Under the pieces are notes generated by a model, which was not told the DNA's origin, did not search any database, and was given only the letters and a program-made list of their open reading frames with translations. From Campanula takesimana (taxonomy: Eukaryota; Streptophyta; Magnoliopsida; Asterales; Campanulaceae), in contig JAOWBW010001307.1 of the NCBI GenBank assembly GCA_026119855.1, forward strand, positions 290,948 to 354,947: a DNA stretch of 64,000 nucleotides. Direction: 5' to 3'. Made by a program: the position numbers and the translations under genes. Positions 11,738-23,291 of this stretch are shown here, in pieces; position 1 is the first letter of the stretch, and every line of letters begins with the position of its first letter.

Positions 11738-14700
11738 CTAAGGGTTGGGAGGCGCATCATCTTCCTTCAATCCTTCAACGATCTCTGAAACAGAACGCTG
11801 AATTTGCTTTGCGAGCTGATGACTACGGTTCGCTAACCCTTGAGTGTCCGTGACACTGGAGTGAGTAGCAGTAATACCGTCTCTAATATAACTCAAGTGA
11901 TTCACATTGATGTTTTGGTATTCATCAATGGAACGCTGAGTGATCTGCTGCTGCTGTGAAATGTTTTCTTCCAAGATTTGAATGTGAGCTTCAATGGCAT
12001 TTTGAGCCGTGATAATATCTGAAGAAATATGTTCAGCGCGTCTGTCGGAGCTTGAGTGAGCAGCAGTGAAATGAGTGACGACCAACTCTTTCAGGACATC
12101 CAACTTAGATACAAGCACATTCATATTTGATTGAGACGCAGCAGATTGAGGTATGAACGTAGGCGCAGAAGCGGTGGTTTGCGCCTGGTCAGTATGAGCT
12201 TGAACCTGAGTCTGCGCCGGAGGAGGAGAAGGAGCAGAAAGTTTGGCCTTGAGAGAGTTCATCTCCCCCTAATGGCAGCAATCTCTTCAGATTGATCAGT
12301 GAGTAAGGAAGTAAGAAGCTCAAATTGAGACTTTATATGCGCCTGTCCTTGCTCTAAATTGGCTTGCCCCTGCTGTAAAGAATGAAGAATGGAAAGTACC
12401 TCGCTCAAATCAGGAGCAGACGGAGGAGGCGCAGGGGTAGAGAGTGGCGCATCATCTTGAAGGGGCGCAGAATCTTGAAGGGGCGCAGAAGGAGATGGAG
12501 GCGCAGGAGGAGGTGAATGAGTAGGAGACTCAATTCATCTTCAGTTTCAATTTCAACAGTTTCAACAACAACTGTTTCAACATCAAAAGTTTCTGTTGAG
12601 ATCGGATCTGGTCCAGGTGGAGGCGCAACTGGAGAAGGAGTGCGCTGAGGGATGGTCTCTTGCTCCCCCTGAACGGGTTCCTCAATGTCTGAAATGTCAT
12701 CGCCGAAGAAATCAGAGAGGAGTTGTGCCCTTGACATATTGGAAGGTTGAAATTTGAATGAGGGCGCACGAGGAGTGGGGGCGCGTTGAGAAGGAGCGCG
12801 CTGGGAAGGCGCGGAAACAGAAGGCCCTTTCTCAATATCTGCGCTTGATCCGGCGCCTTTCATGCGCTCTAACTTTTCTGACTCAGCAGCTTGTTTGGCT
12901 AGAAAGTCTTCATCTCTTTTTCGTTGAGCCTCAAGCCTGCTGGCTTCTTGCGCTAGCCTCAGATCTCGCTCATCATCAGTTTCAAATCTAGTGCGTTTGA
13001 CAGGCGCAGGAGTAGGGTCATCAACTACCCGTTTGCCTTTGCTTTTATCTGCGCCTGGCACTGGATCTGCGCTTTGTCTAGAGCTTGCTTTCACTGCGCT
13101 CTTTAATAATGGTGCGCTTTTAAGGACTGGCGCATTATCTGACTCAGTGTCTTCATCAACTAAGCCTTCAACAGTCTTGATTTGATTCCTTTTGCGCGCT
13201 TTGTGGGCTTCTTCCTTCGCTTCTTGAGGTCCAAACTAGCTTTACCAAACATTGGAACATCGTTGATCTTGTACTCCGGATTCTCATTCAAAAACTTAAC
13301 TAACTCAGGGTAAGTTAGAAAAAGTTTTGTGAGAATAAGGCAGTGTGAGCGGAATCGGGTCTTTCCATCACTTTTGTTCTTCACAAATTTATCAATTTGC
13401 TCACGCAGAGTCTTGAACAGAATATGAGGCCAGTGAAGCGTCTCCTTGGCCATGATAGCAGCTGTGTATTCCCATTGTTCAACCGTGAATCGGTTTACGT
13501 TCCCAGTTTTGAACACTATTGAAGTTCCCACCAAGTGAGCGATGTGAGTCAAGAGTTCTCCACCATCTCGAATTTCGGTGTTTTTGATATTGTTTTGAAG
13601 CGTGGGAATATTTAGAAGTGAGGCAGCCATCTTGTTCTGATCATCAATTGAGTAAGTCATCGGGCGCCCAATAATGCGATCTTCACCGGTAGATGGAAAA
13701 CCGAGCAAGTGTCGAATCACAGATGATGAAATATGGACGTCAACATTTTGAACGCGCGCCTCAATCCGGTAGTGAGTGCGCCCATTTACGTCAATTTCCA
13801 CTAGAACAGCAGTGGAGAAGAACTCATCCACGAGGAGCGCAGAGAAGAAATCTTGGTCCATGGTGAATAAAGGGAGCAGACCAGCGACGCGCAGAGTCTC
13901 TATTATTTCTCTTCCCATCACTTCACCAGATAACTCCAATAGATCAAGAGTTTCTTCAAGTTTGAAATTTGCAAGGTCCTGAAAAAAATGATTGATGTTA
14001 GAAGTGATATAGGCGCATAGAAACATAAAATGATCAAAGTAACAGGCGTATGAAATATATAGGCGCATAATTGAAACAGGCGCACAAAATTATAGAGAAT
14101 CAAGGCGCATGATTGAATTAGGCGCATAAAATATTGAAGGCGCATAGAGTTACAAGGCGCATAATATGGTTCTATGTGAATACTAAGGAAAAATTAAAGC
14201 AACGAAATTTGACTAAGTACGAAGTTAGGCGCATAAGGTTTTTAGGCGCAGAATGATTTAAGCGCATATACAAGTAGAGGCGCATAAATCATTCAGGTGC
14301 ATAAAAAATAGGCACATAAAGAAGTACATAGGCGCATGACGTGAAAATTTTTACTTAGAAAGAAAAACAAACAACAAGCATTCAAATGAAAGAAATGAAA
14401 ATCAAAAAGTTCAAATTTTCGAAAACAAGTTAGAAAATTTTTAGAGACCAAAACATGCATAAATGACGAAGAACACGAAGAACGACCCTTGAATGCTCGA
14501 AGAACACCAAGAACACGAAAATCATGAAACTTCACCAAACTAGACAAATAATATATCAAAATGACCGCATGACGACAAGGAATCTAAATATGCAAACAAA
14601 AATAAGAACAAATCAATAATGAAAGCACAATGATCAAAAGAATGCCCGAAAATTTTGAAAAATTTTGAAAACAAAAACTCAGATTTGTAACAAACAGAGC

Positions 14701-14959
14701 ATTGATCGTTAAAATGTTGATTTTAAAAGATTCGAAATCAAGAATAGAACACAACCCAACAAACGATATAGAAAACGGATCATCGAATCAAGAGAAATCA
14801 AAGAAAATGAATCCGGGTTTTAAAAAAAACGAAAAACATCACTGAAAATGACGAAAAAAAAAAAAAAAAAAAAAAAAAAAACAGAAATATAAGGAGATTA
14901 AGGTTGAGAATTCATACCATATCGTCTTGTGTAGATGTTGATGCTTTCTTAGGACCCAT
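11738..14959 (-). pseudogene. Sirevirus env-like gene, two exons, frameshifted
   Basis: Exon 1 (14959-14918) codes for MGPKKASTSTQDDM. A predicted 939-nt intron (14917-13979) runs from GTATGAA to TTTTTTTCAG. Exon 2 continues to a TAG at 11738-11740. Its first 270 residues resemble the globular domain often labelled a putative plant transposon protein (PF20167-like), with TMDQDFFSALLVDEFF, VIRHLLGFP and LTHIAHLVGTS. Then come a basic KKRRKKPTKRA stretch, a charged region, a proline/alanine-rich stretch and a likely coiled coil ending KEDDAPPNP. At least three single-base shifts (near 13190, 12535 and the G5 run at 12266) break the frame. No clear signal peptide or membrane segment was seen, so a true envelope role is doubtful. 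Confidence 0.72.
13999..14335. repeat. Dispersed GGCGCAT array inside the env-like intron
   Basis: About fifteen copies of (A/T)AGGCGCAT or close variants occur in some 330 bases, nearly all in the same orientation, 12-70 bases apart, with AT-rich unrelated spacers. On the element's sense strand the word reads ATGCGCCT. The same word recurs in the LTR, in the second array near 15600 and inside exon 2. Confidence 0.9.
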
Positions 14960-15229
14960 AAACTTATATATATGAATGTAAATGAAGAAGAAAAATGAAG
15001 ATGAAGAGAGAGAGGCGAGTCTGGGAGAGAGGGAGTGAGACGGGGAGAGAGAGAGAAATAGAGTAGGTGAGAAGAGAGGAAGGTGATGATGTGTTTTTAT
15101 AGGTTTAGGTTTTAAAATTTGCACTGATAAAGCAAAAACACAGTCAAAATTTAAAAAGATGGGAGTTGAAAGGATTGCATTTAAGGGATTTTGAAAATGG
15201 CGGCTCATCATGACAAAAAGGACATTCAT

Positions 15230-15929
15230 TAATGAGGGATTTTTGGGATTTGAGGGGCATTAATGGCTGAATGACCTAAAGTGTCATGATGTGACATTTA
15301 GGTTTTTGAAAAACTGCTCCACTTTCCCTTTAAGTGTATGAGCAATTTGACTAATTTTTGCACAAACACCAAAAACATCTATTTTGGTGTAAGTTTGGGG
15401 TGCAAGAAATATCCCCAGAAAATAAAATTTTTCGAAAAGCGTAAAACGAGGGAAAAATTTTAATTGCACAAGTACCCTTGAACAATTAAAGGAATGTCAA
15501 AAGACATAGATTCCTATAATAAATGAACAGAATGAACATACCTGGTACTTGTGTATTTATTACGTTCAATCATTGAAATTGAATTTTGAGAAATGATTGA
15601 GCCGCAATAGTTAATGCGCGCATGAAGAGGCGCATTACTTCAGCAAGGCGCATACTCATCTAGGCGCATTATTCATCAAGGCGCATTACACATCAAGGCG
15701 CGCAAAGATGGTTGAGCGCGCGCATGAATTGATAGGCGCGCAGATATTGTGCGCGCAGAAAACGAGAGATGGGCGCGCAGTTAGTAGTGCGCAAGATGGC
15801 GCATAATTTCCTTGAAACTTTTGAAAAATTGATTTAATCATTTGTACCTAATACTCATAACTCAACACAACATAAAATCATTAGTATTGACAAAACTATA
15901 TTGAATTTAGTTGAGTTCAAGCATACCCA
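15230..15929. other. Noncoding spacer between Sirevirus pol and env-like gene, with second GGCGCAT array
   Basis: No coding similarity was seen. Between about 15613 and 15806 some fifteen GCGC-containing words occur, including GGCGCATT, GCGCGCGCAT and GGCGCGCAG. This region lies just upstream of the env-like gene on the sense strand, so it may hold its splice acceptor or promoter. The poly-A run near 14851-14880 and the GA-rich stretch near 15000-15070 lie closer to exon 1. Confidence 0.6.
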
Positions 15930-16325
15930 TTTCACCTCTCAAAACATGAACCGTTTCGCGTCAAGTGCTTTAGTTAGAATGTCGGCGATTTTGATAGTCG
16001 GTTCCCACGTGTTCCAAATGATATTGCCTTTTTCCCGTGGTCTTTGAGGAAGTGATATTGATGTCGATGTGCTTGGTCTTTGAGTGCATGACAGGATTTT
16101 CAGAAACCGCAATTGTTGATGTTGTCGCAGTAGATGGGACAATTTTCTTCGATGATATCATAGTCCACCATTGCTGCTTCATCCAGAGTATTTGACAACA
16201 ACAACTTCCCGCAGCGATATATTCGGCTTCGGTTGTTGAGACAGATACTGAAGCTTGTTTCTTACTCGCCCATGACACAAGTCTATATCCGAGGAAATGA
16301 CAAGTGCCACTTGTGCTTTTCCTAT
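15930..16325 (-). pseudogene. Sirevirus pol: RNase H, truncated by the gap
   Basis: Minus-strand fragments show KSTSGTCHFLGYRLVSWASKK, TTEAEYIAAGSCC and, after a frameshift, TIKIADILTKALDAKRF. This is the typical copia RNase H, which removes RNA from the RNA-DNA hybrid, followed by the C-terminal DILTKAL motif. At least two frameshifts lie between about 16050 and 16150. The N-terminal side is cut by the assembly gap. Confidence 0.85.
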
Positions 16326-16425
16326 NNNNNNNNNNNNNNNNNNNNNNNNNNNNNNNNNNNNNNNNNNNNNNNNNNNNNNNNNNNNNNNNNNNNNNNNNNN
16401 NNNNNNNNNNNNNNNNNNNNNNNNN
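16326..16425. other. Assembly gap (100 N)
   Basis: Exactly 100 N, the usual placeholder for a gap of unknown size. The left side is minus-strand Sirevirus pol; the right side is an unrelated Tat LTR. Continuity and orientation across it should not be assumed. Confidence 0.99.
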
Positions 16426-16740
16426 TTTTCCCTTTCTTTCCATTGTAATTGTTAGCACTTCTTACATTAATAATTGAAGGACTTTTCTTTTTAGTATTAG
16501 AACACCAAAAGTAGCAAGACCCACGTAAGCGGGCAGAGTGGGTGTTTAAGTACTTCCCACTCCGTCACCTAACCCCCAAGCCTCATCTCAAGAATCTTTG
16601 GTTTCGTCGTATCAATAAAAGGCTATTTTCTTAGGTTTTCTCGCGTTCCTCTAAAACGTGGGTGGCGACTCTTAAAATCAATTAGACATCCTAGGATAAT
16701 TCACGCTCTAGCCAAGCCGTGGTTCCCCGGGGTATCTACA
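16426..16740 (+). repeat. Partial LTR of the Tat-alpha family, opposite orientation
   Basis: It ends CCCCGGGGTATCTACA and is the reverse complement of the start of the LTRs at 30483 and 51494, sharing the GTGGCGACTC and GTGGGTGTTTAAGTAC words. It is therefore plus-oriented, opposite to the Tat-alpha coding sequence beside it. It interrupts that coding sequence within the second RNase H domain (GAANKHRYGIG). It is either the right LTR of another inserted copy whose body is in the gap, or a join artefact. Confidence 0.75.
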
Positions 16741-18752
16741 CATCCCTATGCCATACCTATGCTTATTGGCCGCGCCATCGAAAAAAAGTTGCCACTTATT
16801 TTCCTCTGTTGTAGCGCAAATTAAATGCTTGTCGGGAACTGTACATCTTCCCCTTCACTTCGTCACACGGAAATTCAGCAAGCTGATCACTGAACACTTT
16901 CCCCCTGATGGATTTGAGTGTGACGTAAGTGATATCGTAGCCGGCGAGCATGAAGTATCATTTGGCTATTCTTGTTGACATGAAGGGCTTCTCGAAGATG
17001 TAGCGGAGCGGGTCCACTTTTGCTACCAACTTGATTGGGAAGGCCTCCATGTAATTCTTGAGCTTTTGAGTAACCAAACCAATGCCGCACAAGACTTTTC
17101 TAAGACAGAGTAGTTCTTCTCAGCTCCTTGAAACTGGCAGCTGACAAAGTAGATAGCGTTCTCTTTTGTGGAGTCTCGTTGTTCTTGTGCTAACATAGCC
17201 CCTAGGGCTTCATCATTGACAGTGATATAGAGCAAGAGAGGCTTCTCCTTGTGTGGTGGAACCAAAACTGAAGGGCATGTCAAGTAATGCTTCACTTGGT
17301 CGAAGGCTTCTTGGCAAGTATCGGTCCATTCTAGAGCCACATTCTTCTTGAGTAGCTTGAAGATCGGCTCACACATGGAAGTGAGTTGGTGCACAAACCT
17401 ACTGATGTATTGAAGCTGCCCATGAAACCTTTGATTTCTTTCTGCGTCTTTGGAGGAGGCATGTCAATGATTTCCTTGATCTTGGATGGACGGATTTAAT
17501 TCACCTCTCAGTGACCATGTAACCGAGAACCTTTCCTCTGATGACCCCAAAATTGCACTTTGCGGGATTGAGTCTCATGTTGTGTTATCGGAGTCGTTCA
17601 AAGAACTTGCGAAGATCGATCAAATGTTGACCGTTGGTTTCCTTTAAATGGATGATCATGTCGTCTATATAGACCTCAATCTCTTTATGAATCATGTCAT
17701 GGAATAGATCCGTAACAGCCCTTTGGTAGGTAGCCCCAGCGTTCCTTAACCCGAACGGCATGACTGTGTAGCAAAAAGTGCCCCATGGTGTTGTGAAAGC
17801 TGTCTTGTGTTGGTCTTCCTTGGACATGAGAATCTGATTGTAACCGGCAAAACCGTCCACAAATAAGCGGACTTCATAGTTGGCAGTCGAATCGACGAGC
17901 ATGTCGATGTTTGGTAGCGGAAAATCATCTTTCGGGGAAGCTTTGTTCAAATCCCGAAAGTCCACACAAACTCGAACCTTGCCGTTTGCCTTTCTGACTG
18001 TCACAATGTTGGCTAGCCAAGTCGAATACTCGATGACTTTGATGAAACCCACACTGAGGAGCTTTTCAATCTCTTCTTTGACTTGTAGGGACCATTCTGG
18101 TTTGATCTTTCTGAGCTTCTGCTTTACTGGCTTGGCGTCCTCTCTGATCGGAATTCTGTGCTCTACGACCTTTCTGTCCAAACCCAGCATGTCTTTGTAT
18201 TACCATGCGAATACATCCACAAATTCCATGAGCAGTGCAGTCAATCTTTCTCTGTCTTTCTCTTTGAAGAAGCTGCCTATCTTCGTTTCATTCGGCTCTT
18301 CGTCGGTACCCAGATTAACAACATGCAATTCCTCATCGGCCCCTGGACCATTTTCACCACGACAACGAACCTGTTGAGCTAGTTCATTTAGGTATGTTAT
18401 GTTTTTGTGGTCTAATTCATCATAATTTAAATCGTTATTAACTTGTTCATTAAGTTTGTTATTAGTTAATTCATCATTTATGATGTTTGCAATCTCGGGG
18501 TACTCAGAAATATCAAATTTTTCATTAGCAAAGAAAGGAAACACACGTTCGGCTATGGCCTCCATATCCTCTTGGGTGAGGGTATTAGAAACACTCTCGG
18601 ACTCGAAAGCAAGTGTGACCCGCTCTTCCTTTGTTGCTGTGCGGGGTATGCAACCCATTTCTTGGCCTAAAAATTCCTCGGATACCATGGGCCCCTTCGT
18701 AGAATACCAGTTGTTGATTGGCTCGGAGCTTGGCTGGATCTCGCTGATAGAT
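16741..18752 (-). pseudogene. Tat-alpha pol: pre-RT, reverse transcriptase, RNase H, start of second RNase H
   Basis: From right to left on the minus strand: a pre-RT region ending LMEFVDVFAW, then a nonsense codon (TAA near 18198), then RT with VCVDFRDLNKASPKD, the FVDGFAGYNQILM block (D in the first catalytic motif), MPFGLRNAGATYQRAV and VYIDDMIIH (catalytic DD). After further stops come RNase H (ALEWTDTCQEAFDQVKHYL, ENAIYFVSCQFQGAEKNYS) and the linker with VDPLRYIFEKPFMSTRIAKW. The final residues GAANKHRYGIG begin the Tat-type second RNase H and are cut at 16740. The RT core is recognisable but the gene is dead. Confidence 0.88.
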
Positions 18753-18757
18753 GGATT

Positions 18758-20245
18758 TGTTAGGTTTCGGAGTAACATGCGCAGCGGAAAATAGCATTTA
18801 AAATTTTAATAGAAACCCAAAGCCATAGATCCGTTTAGATGATTATATCAAATACATACAATATGAATACTAGAATACTAACCCTTGATGCCTTTAAATT
18901 TCAACCTTTGATCTTGGTGGAGATTTAGAAACTTGATCACGAACACAAAGCTTGAACACAAACTTTGAAGATGATGAGTTTCACCCTCTAGCGGTATCTA
19001 CACCACGAACGAATATCAAGGAGCTTCTTGATCTTGGTTGCTAAACCAAAATTTAGGAACACGTTTTCTCAATTGTATTTTGACTATATGGAATATAATT
19101 GTGTTTGATCTTGTTCTTAAATCTAGGGATTTCTTAGAACAAGAAATAACTCTCAAAAACTCTTTGGAGGCTTGCAAAAACACATTTACTGATTAGGGAC
19201 GAATTAGGGCTGTTTATATACAAGTTAGACCTATTCCAAATAGGTAACTTATGTCTAAACCCGCAAGAAAACGGATTAAGGAAGTTTCCTCCCGAAACCG
19301 ACTGGTCCGGCCGGGTATGGCAAGTGGTCCGATCGGACCATGCCAGGTCCACCCGGGTCCTTTCCACTGGTCCGCCCGGACCTCCTCTATTCCACTTGTC
19401 TTCTTCTAATTTCCTTAAATCCTCAAATGGTCCTTCGACCTTATATTCCAATATAGTCCTTTTAGGATTCGTTCTATTGTGTGTGACCCTCTAGGATTAT
19501 ACTAATTTGGCAATGGGTTCAAACATGAATCCATAAGATATGATTAGGTTCTAGCAAACTTTCATACCTACCCAAATAGTATAACTAGATACAAGTTCGC
19601 ATTCCTTTAGAATATGTCACAATCCTTTTGTCCACGATGTCATTGAACGCAAGTCATGGTCAACAAGTCAACTTGTCTTTGTTCAATACTTTCTCGATTC
19701 CGAATATGTTGATAATCTAAATGACATTAATCCAATCAATTCATTTGAGTCCGGCCAAACATTTTCATCAACATCATTCCTATGAGAGGCCCAAGCTTGA
19801 CATCTCTCCGTAGAGGGACAAATCCATTTAGCTTATTATTTTTCCTTACATGAATCCGATTATGCCAATCATACCCTTTATAACTACCCGGTGAAAGGTA
19901 GCGTTTGAATATGTCAAACATAATGTTCATCAAGTGGAAGACCATAATAACTTCATGTCTAAGGATTCAAATGACACAACTAATATGGGATATATGTATG
20001 ACATTGACCATGACATAAATCTCATAGAGCGGGTCATGTCCAGTACTAAACAAGTACCCATAAATCTAACATGATCATCCCATGATCATTTAGCCTTTAT
20101 ACTAATACCAAACAAGTAATAGGGACGGAGATTATTATAAGTAAACATGAACAACAATAATAATCAAAACATCTCCTTATTAATATGAAATAAGTGATAA
20201 CAATTACAACGTTTATTAAACGTGCCTAGGGCACCAACACCAACA
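18758..20245 (-). repeat. 3' LTR of the copia element
   Basis: It begins TGTTAGGTTTC and ends CACCAACACCAACA on the plus strand. It is preceded on the minus strand by the purine tract AAGTGGGAGAT (20246-20256). It contains the GGTCC-type palindrome cluster at 19304-19382. It is the same length as its partner at 24815. Confidence 0.95.
19304..19382. repeat. Cluster of GGTCC-based palindromes in the copia LTR
   Basis: GGTCCGGCCGGG (19304), GGTCCGATCGGACC (19326), GGTCCACCCGGGTCC (19346) and GGTCCGCCCGGACC (19369) start 22, 20 and 23 bases apart. The second is a perfect 14-bp palindrome. The other LTR has the same set at 25361, 25383, 25403 and 25426, with the first word mutated to GGTTTGGCCGGG. 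Confidence 0.95.
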
Positions 20246-20259
20246 ATCTCCCACTTGCC

Positions 20260-22427
20260 CTAGGCCCAATCTCCCATGTATCTAATACCCATGGACCTAA
20301 CATGACCATCATGTTTAGCTTGTGGAAGTCCCTTTGTTAGAGGGTCCGCGACATTGTCATCAGTAGGTACTCTGCATATATTCACGTCTCCCCTATCAAC
20401 GATCTCTCGAATGATATGAAAACGCCTAATTATGTGTTTGGATTTCTGATGTGCTCTTGGTTCCTTTGCTTGAGCAATAGCACCATTATTATCGCAATAA
20501 AGGTCTATTGGATTAGCAATACTAGGAACCACTTCAAGTTCAGTGATGAACTTCTTAATCAAACAGCTTCTTTTGCAGCATCCGATGCAACAATATACTC
20601 AGCTTCCGTTGTAGAATCGGCGGTTGTACTTTGCTTGGAACTCTTCTAGCTTACAGCTCCACCATTTAACAAATACACAAAACCTGATTGCGATCGACTG
20701 TCGTCTTTGTCGGTTTGGAAGCTTGCATCCGTGTAAGCATTTACAACGAGATCATCTTCCATTCCTCCATAGACCAAAAACAAATCTTTAGTCCTTCTCA
20801 AGTACTTAAGAATCGCTTTTACAGCCATCTAGTGATTTTCACCGGGGTCAGATTGATATCTACTCGTTATGCTCAAAGCATAAGATACATCCGGCCTAGT
20901 ACAAATCATGGCATACATGATGGATCCAATTGCCGAAGCATATGGAACATCATTCATTTTCTCACGCTCATCTTTTGTCTTAGGACATTGATTCTTGTTT
21001 AGAGAAACTCCATGCAACACTGGCAAGGTTCCTCTCTTAGAATTTTCCATGCGGAATCTTCTAATGACCTTGTCAATGTATGTACTTTGGCTTAAACCAA
21101 TTAGCTTCCTTGATCTATCTCTGTAGATCTTAATGCCAAGAATGTATGCGGCTTCACCCATATCGGGCAACAAAGACTTTGTTGTCCGTTTGGTTTTAAA
21201 AGTAATATCCTTTAGTTTCCTTAGGATATCCCACGAAAATACATTTATCAGATTTGTGTGCGAGTTTGTCTGAGACAAGTCTTTTGACGAAAGCTTCACA
21301 ACCCCAAATCTTCATGAAAGACAAACAAGGTTTCTTTCCGCTCCACATTTCATATGGAGTCTTTTGAACCGATTTTGTTGGAACACGATTTAGTGTGAAA
21401 GCAGCGCTTTCTAGAGCGTAACCTCAAAAGGATAAAGGAAGATCAACTCGACTCATCATTGATCGAACCATGTCCAACAAGGTCTGATTCCTCCTCTCGG
21501 ACACACCATTCCATTGTGTGTTCCGGGTGGAGTCAATTGTGAAATTATTCCACAATTCTTTAGATGATCATTGAATTCATGACTCAAGTATTCTCCATCT
21601 CGATCCGATCGAAGTGCCTTAATACTTTTGCCAAGTTGTTTTTCTACTTCATTTTGAAATATTCTAAATATCTCAAATGCTTCACTTTTATGTTTCATTA
21701 GGTAAACATACCCAAATCTACTATAATCATCAGTGAAGGTTATGAAGTATTGAAATCCTCCCCTAGCATTGATACTTAGTGGTCCGCATACATCGGAATG
21801 TATCAACCCCAATAATTCGCTTGCCCTTTCACCTAATTTGGTAAAAGGTGTCTTAGTCATTTTTCCAAGAAGACACGACTCGCAAGTATCATATGACTCG
21901 AGGTCACATGAACCCAAAAGACCGTCCCCATGGAGTTTTGAGATACGCTTCTCATTAATATGACCAAGACGGCAATGCCACAAATAAGTATGATTTACAT
22001 CATTAGGTTTAGATTTCTTATTTATATGATAGAAATTTTCATCGTTCTTGACATCCAAGACATAAAGGCCATTAAATGAATTTGCAATACCATAAAGTAC
22101 ATCATTTAAATAAATAGAAAATTTCTTATTTTCAATAAAAAACTTAAAACCTTCATTATCCAAACAAGAAATTGAAATAATATTTCTACTTAAATCCGGT
22201 ACATAATAGCAATTATTCAAAACAAGTATTAAACCAGAAGGTAAAGTGACTTCATAAGTTCCTACAGCTAATGCAGCAACTCTTCCTCCATTTCCCACTC
22301 GTAGGTCCACTTCACCCTCTTTAAGCAGTCTCCTATTCTTTAGTCCCTGCACATTTAAAAAAATGTGAGAACCACATCCGGTATCCAATACCCAAGAATC
22401 AGTGGTAGAAAGGAGAATATCTATCAT
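20260..22427 (-). pseudogene. Copia pol: protease, integrase, RT remnant, RNase H
   Basis: On the minus strand, in order: protease with SWVLDTGCGSHIF, the GAG-pre-integrase zinc region (WHCRLGHINEKRISKL ... CESCLLGK), the integrase core (HSDVCGPL, FTDDYSRFGYVYLM, RSDRDGEY, then a frameshift before HNG), the post-integrase motif WGCEAFVKRL ... FVGYPKETKGYYF, and RT sequence resuming only at GEAAYILGIKIYRDRS. Nearly all of the RT palm with its YVDD motif is therefore missing, lost at about 21205. RNase H (NAYTDASFQTDKDDSRSQSG, TTEAEYIVASDAAKEAV, LYCDNNGAIAQA) and VADPLTKGLPQ follow, with two further stops. The copy cannot be autonomous. Confidence 0.9.
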
Positions 22428-23291
22428 ATTGATACCTGAAGTCGACGCTGTCCCACTGCTCTTCTTCTTCTTTTGCTCTTCCTTAAAAGCCTTGCAATTA
22501 CGTTTTCAATGACCAATTTCTTGACAATGGAAACAGATTGCATCCTCTTGTGAATCGGGTTTTGCCTCAGAATCTTTGGCAACCTTTTCCTTACTTATCT
22601 TGGGTTTGACAACTTTCTTACCCTTTCCTTTGGCACTAGCCTTCTTTCTATCATGAACCAAGAGCACAGGAGAACCTTTCTCCACAATCTTCATCTCCGC
22701 AGTTTTAAGCATACCATGCAACTCAGAGAGATTCTTATCCATTCCATGCATGTTATAATTCATCACAAACTGATTATAACTTTTAGGCAATGAATTAAGA
22801 ATGAGATCCATGGCTAGCTCCAATGGGATTGGATAGCCAAGTTTCTCAAGATGCTCTACATAACCATTCATTTTTAGCATGTGAGGACTCACTTGTTGCC
22901 CTTCACTCATTTTGCAAGAAGTGAATGCAACAATGGTCTTGTACCTCTCTTGCCTAGCTTGCTCTTGAAACATGGCTCTTAACTCCACGCCTATCTGATA
23001 GGCTTCCAATTGTTTCAAATTTTGTTGGAGTTTTGAGCACATAGTAGCAAGCATGATACAACTTACATCTCTAGAAGCATTACGATGTTTCTTGTAACTG
23101 TCTCTTTCTGCCCTAGGGGCAGCAGGTTCTGGTTCAACGGGAAGAGGCCCATCGAGAATGTAAAACTTTTCTTCTTGCCTAAGAACAATTCTTAGGCTAC
23201 GGATCCAATCCATAAAGTTCGTACCATTCTCTTGGAGCTTATCCTTTTCAAGGATCGATCACAACGAAATTGATTGAGTGTTAGTAGTCAT
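22428..23291 (-). pseudogene. Copia gag with zinc knuckle, nonsense-mutated
   Basis: The likely start is the ATG at 23291 on the minus strand (MTTNTQSISL), with a TGA at 23261-23259 ten codons later. The open frame then runs from MDWIRSLRIVLRQEEKFYIL through the UBN2-type gag region (VMNYNMHGMDKNLSELHGMLKTAE) to a lysine-rich segment and the zinc knuckle CFHCQEIGH*KRNC. There a Trp codon has become TGA (near 22505) inside the CX2CX4HX4C motif. Gag forms the cytoplasmic particle and the knuckle binds RNA. Gag and pol were one frame in this lineage; here it is broken at least twice. Confidence 0.85.

Larger units (their letters stand above)
9756..16325 (-). mobile_element. Sirevirus (Ty1/copia) with env-like gene, 3' half
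   Basis: Read on the minus strand from the N gap leftwards: the RNase H end of pol, an env-like gene with exon, intron and exon, a purine tract and the 3' LTR. An extra gene between pol and the 3' LTR and the RNase H signature AEYIAAGSCC are hallmarks of env-bearing Sireviruses (SIRE1/Maximus group). The five bases left of the LTR are AATAA (9751-9755); the other duplicate would lie beyond the gap. Everything upstream of RNase H is missing at the gap. Confidence 0.87.

Noticed and set aside
14851..14880. Poly-A tail of a LINE or processed pseudogene
   Set aside because: It lies inside the env-like intron region with no LINE coding or target duplication beside it.
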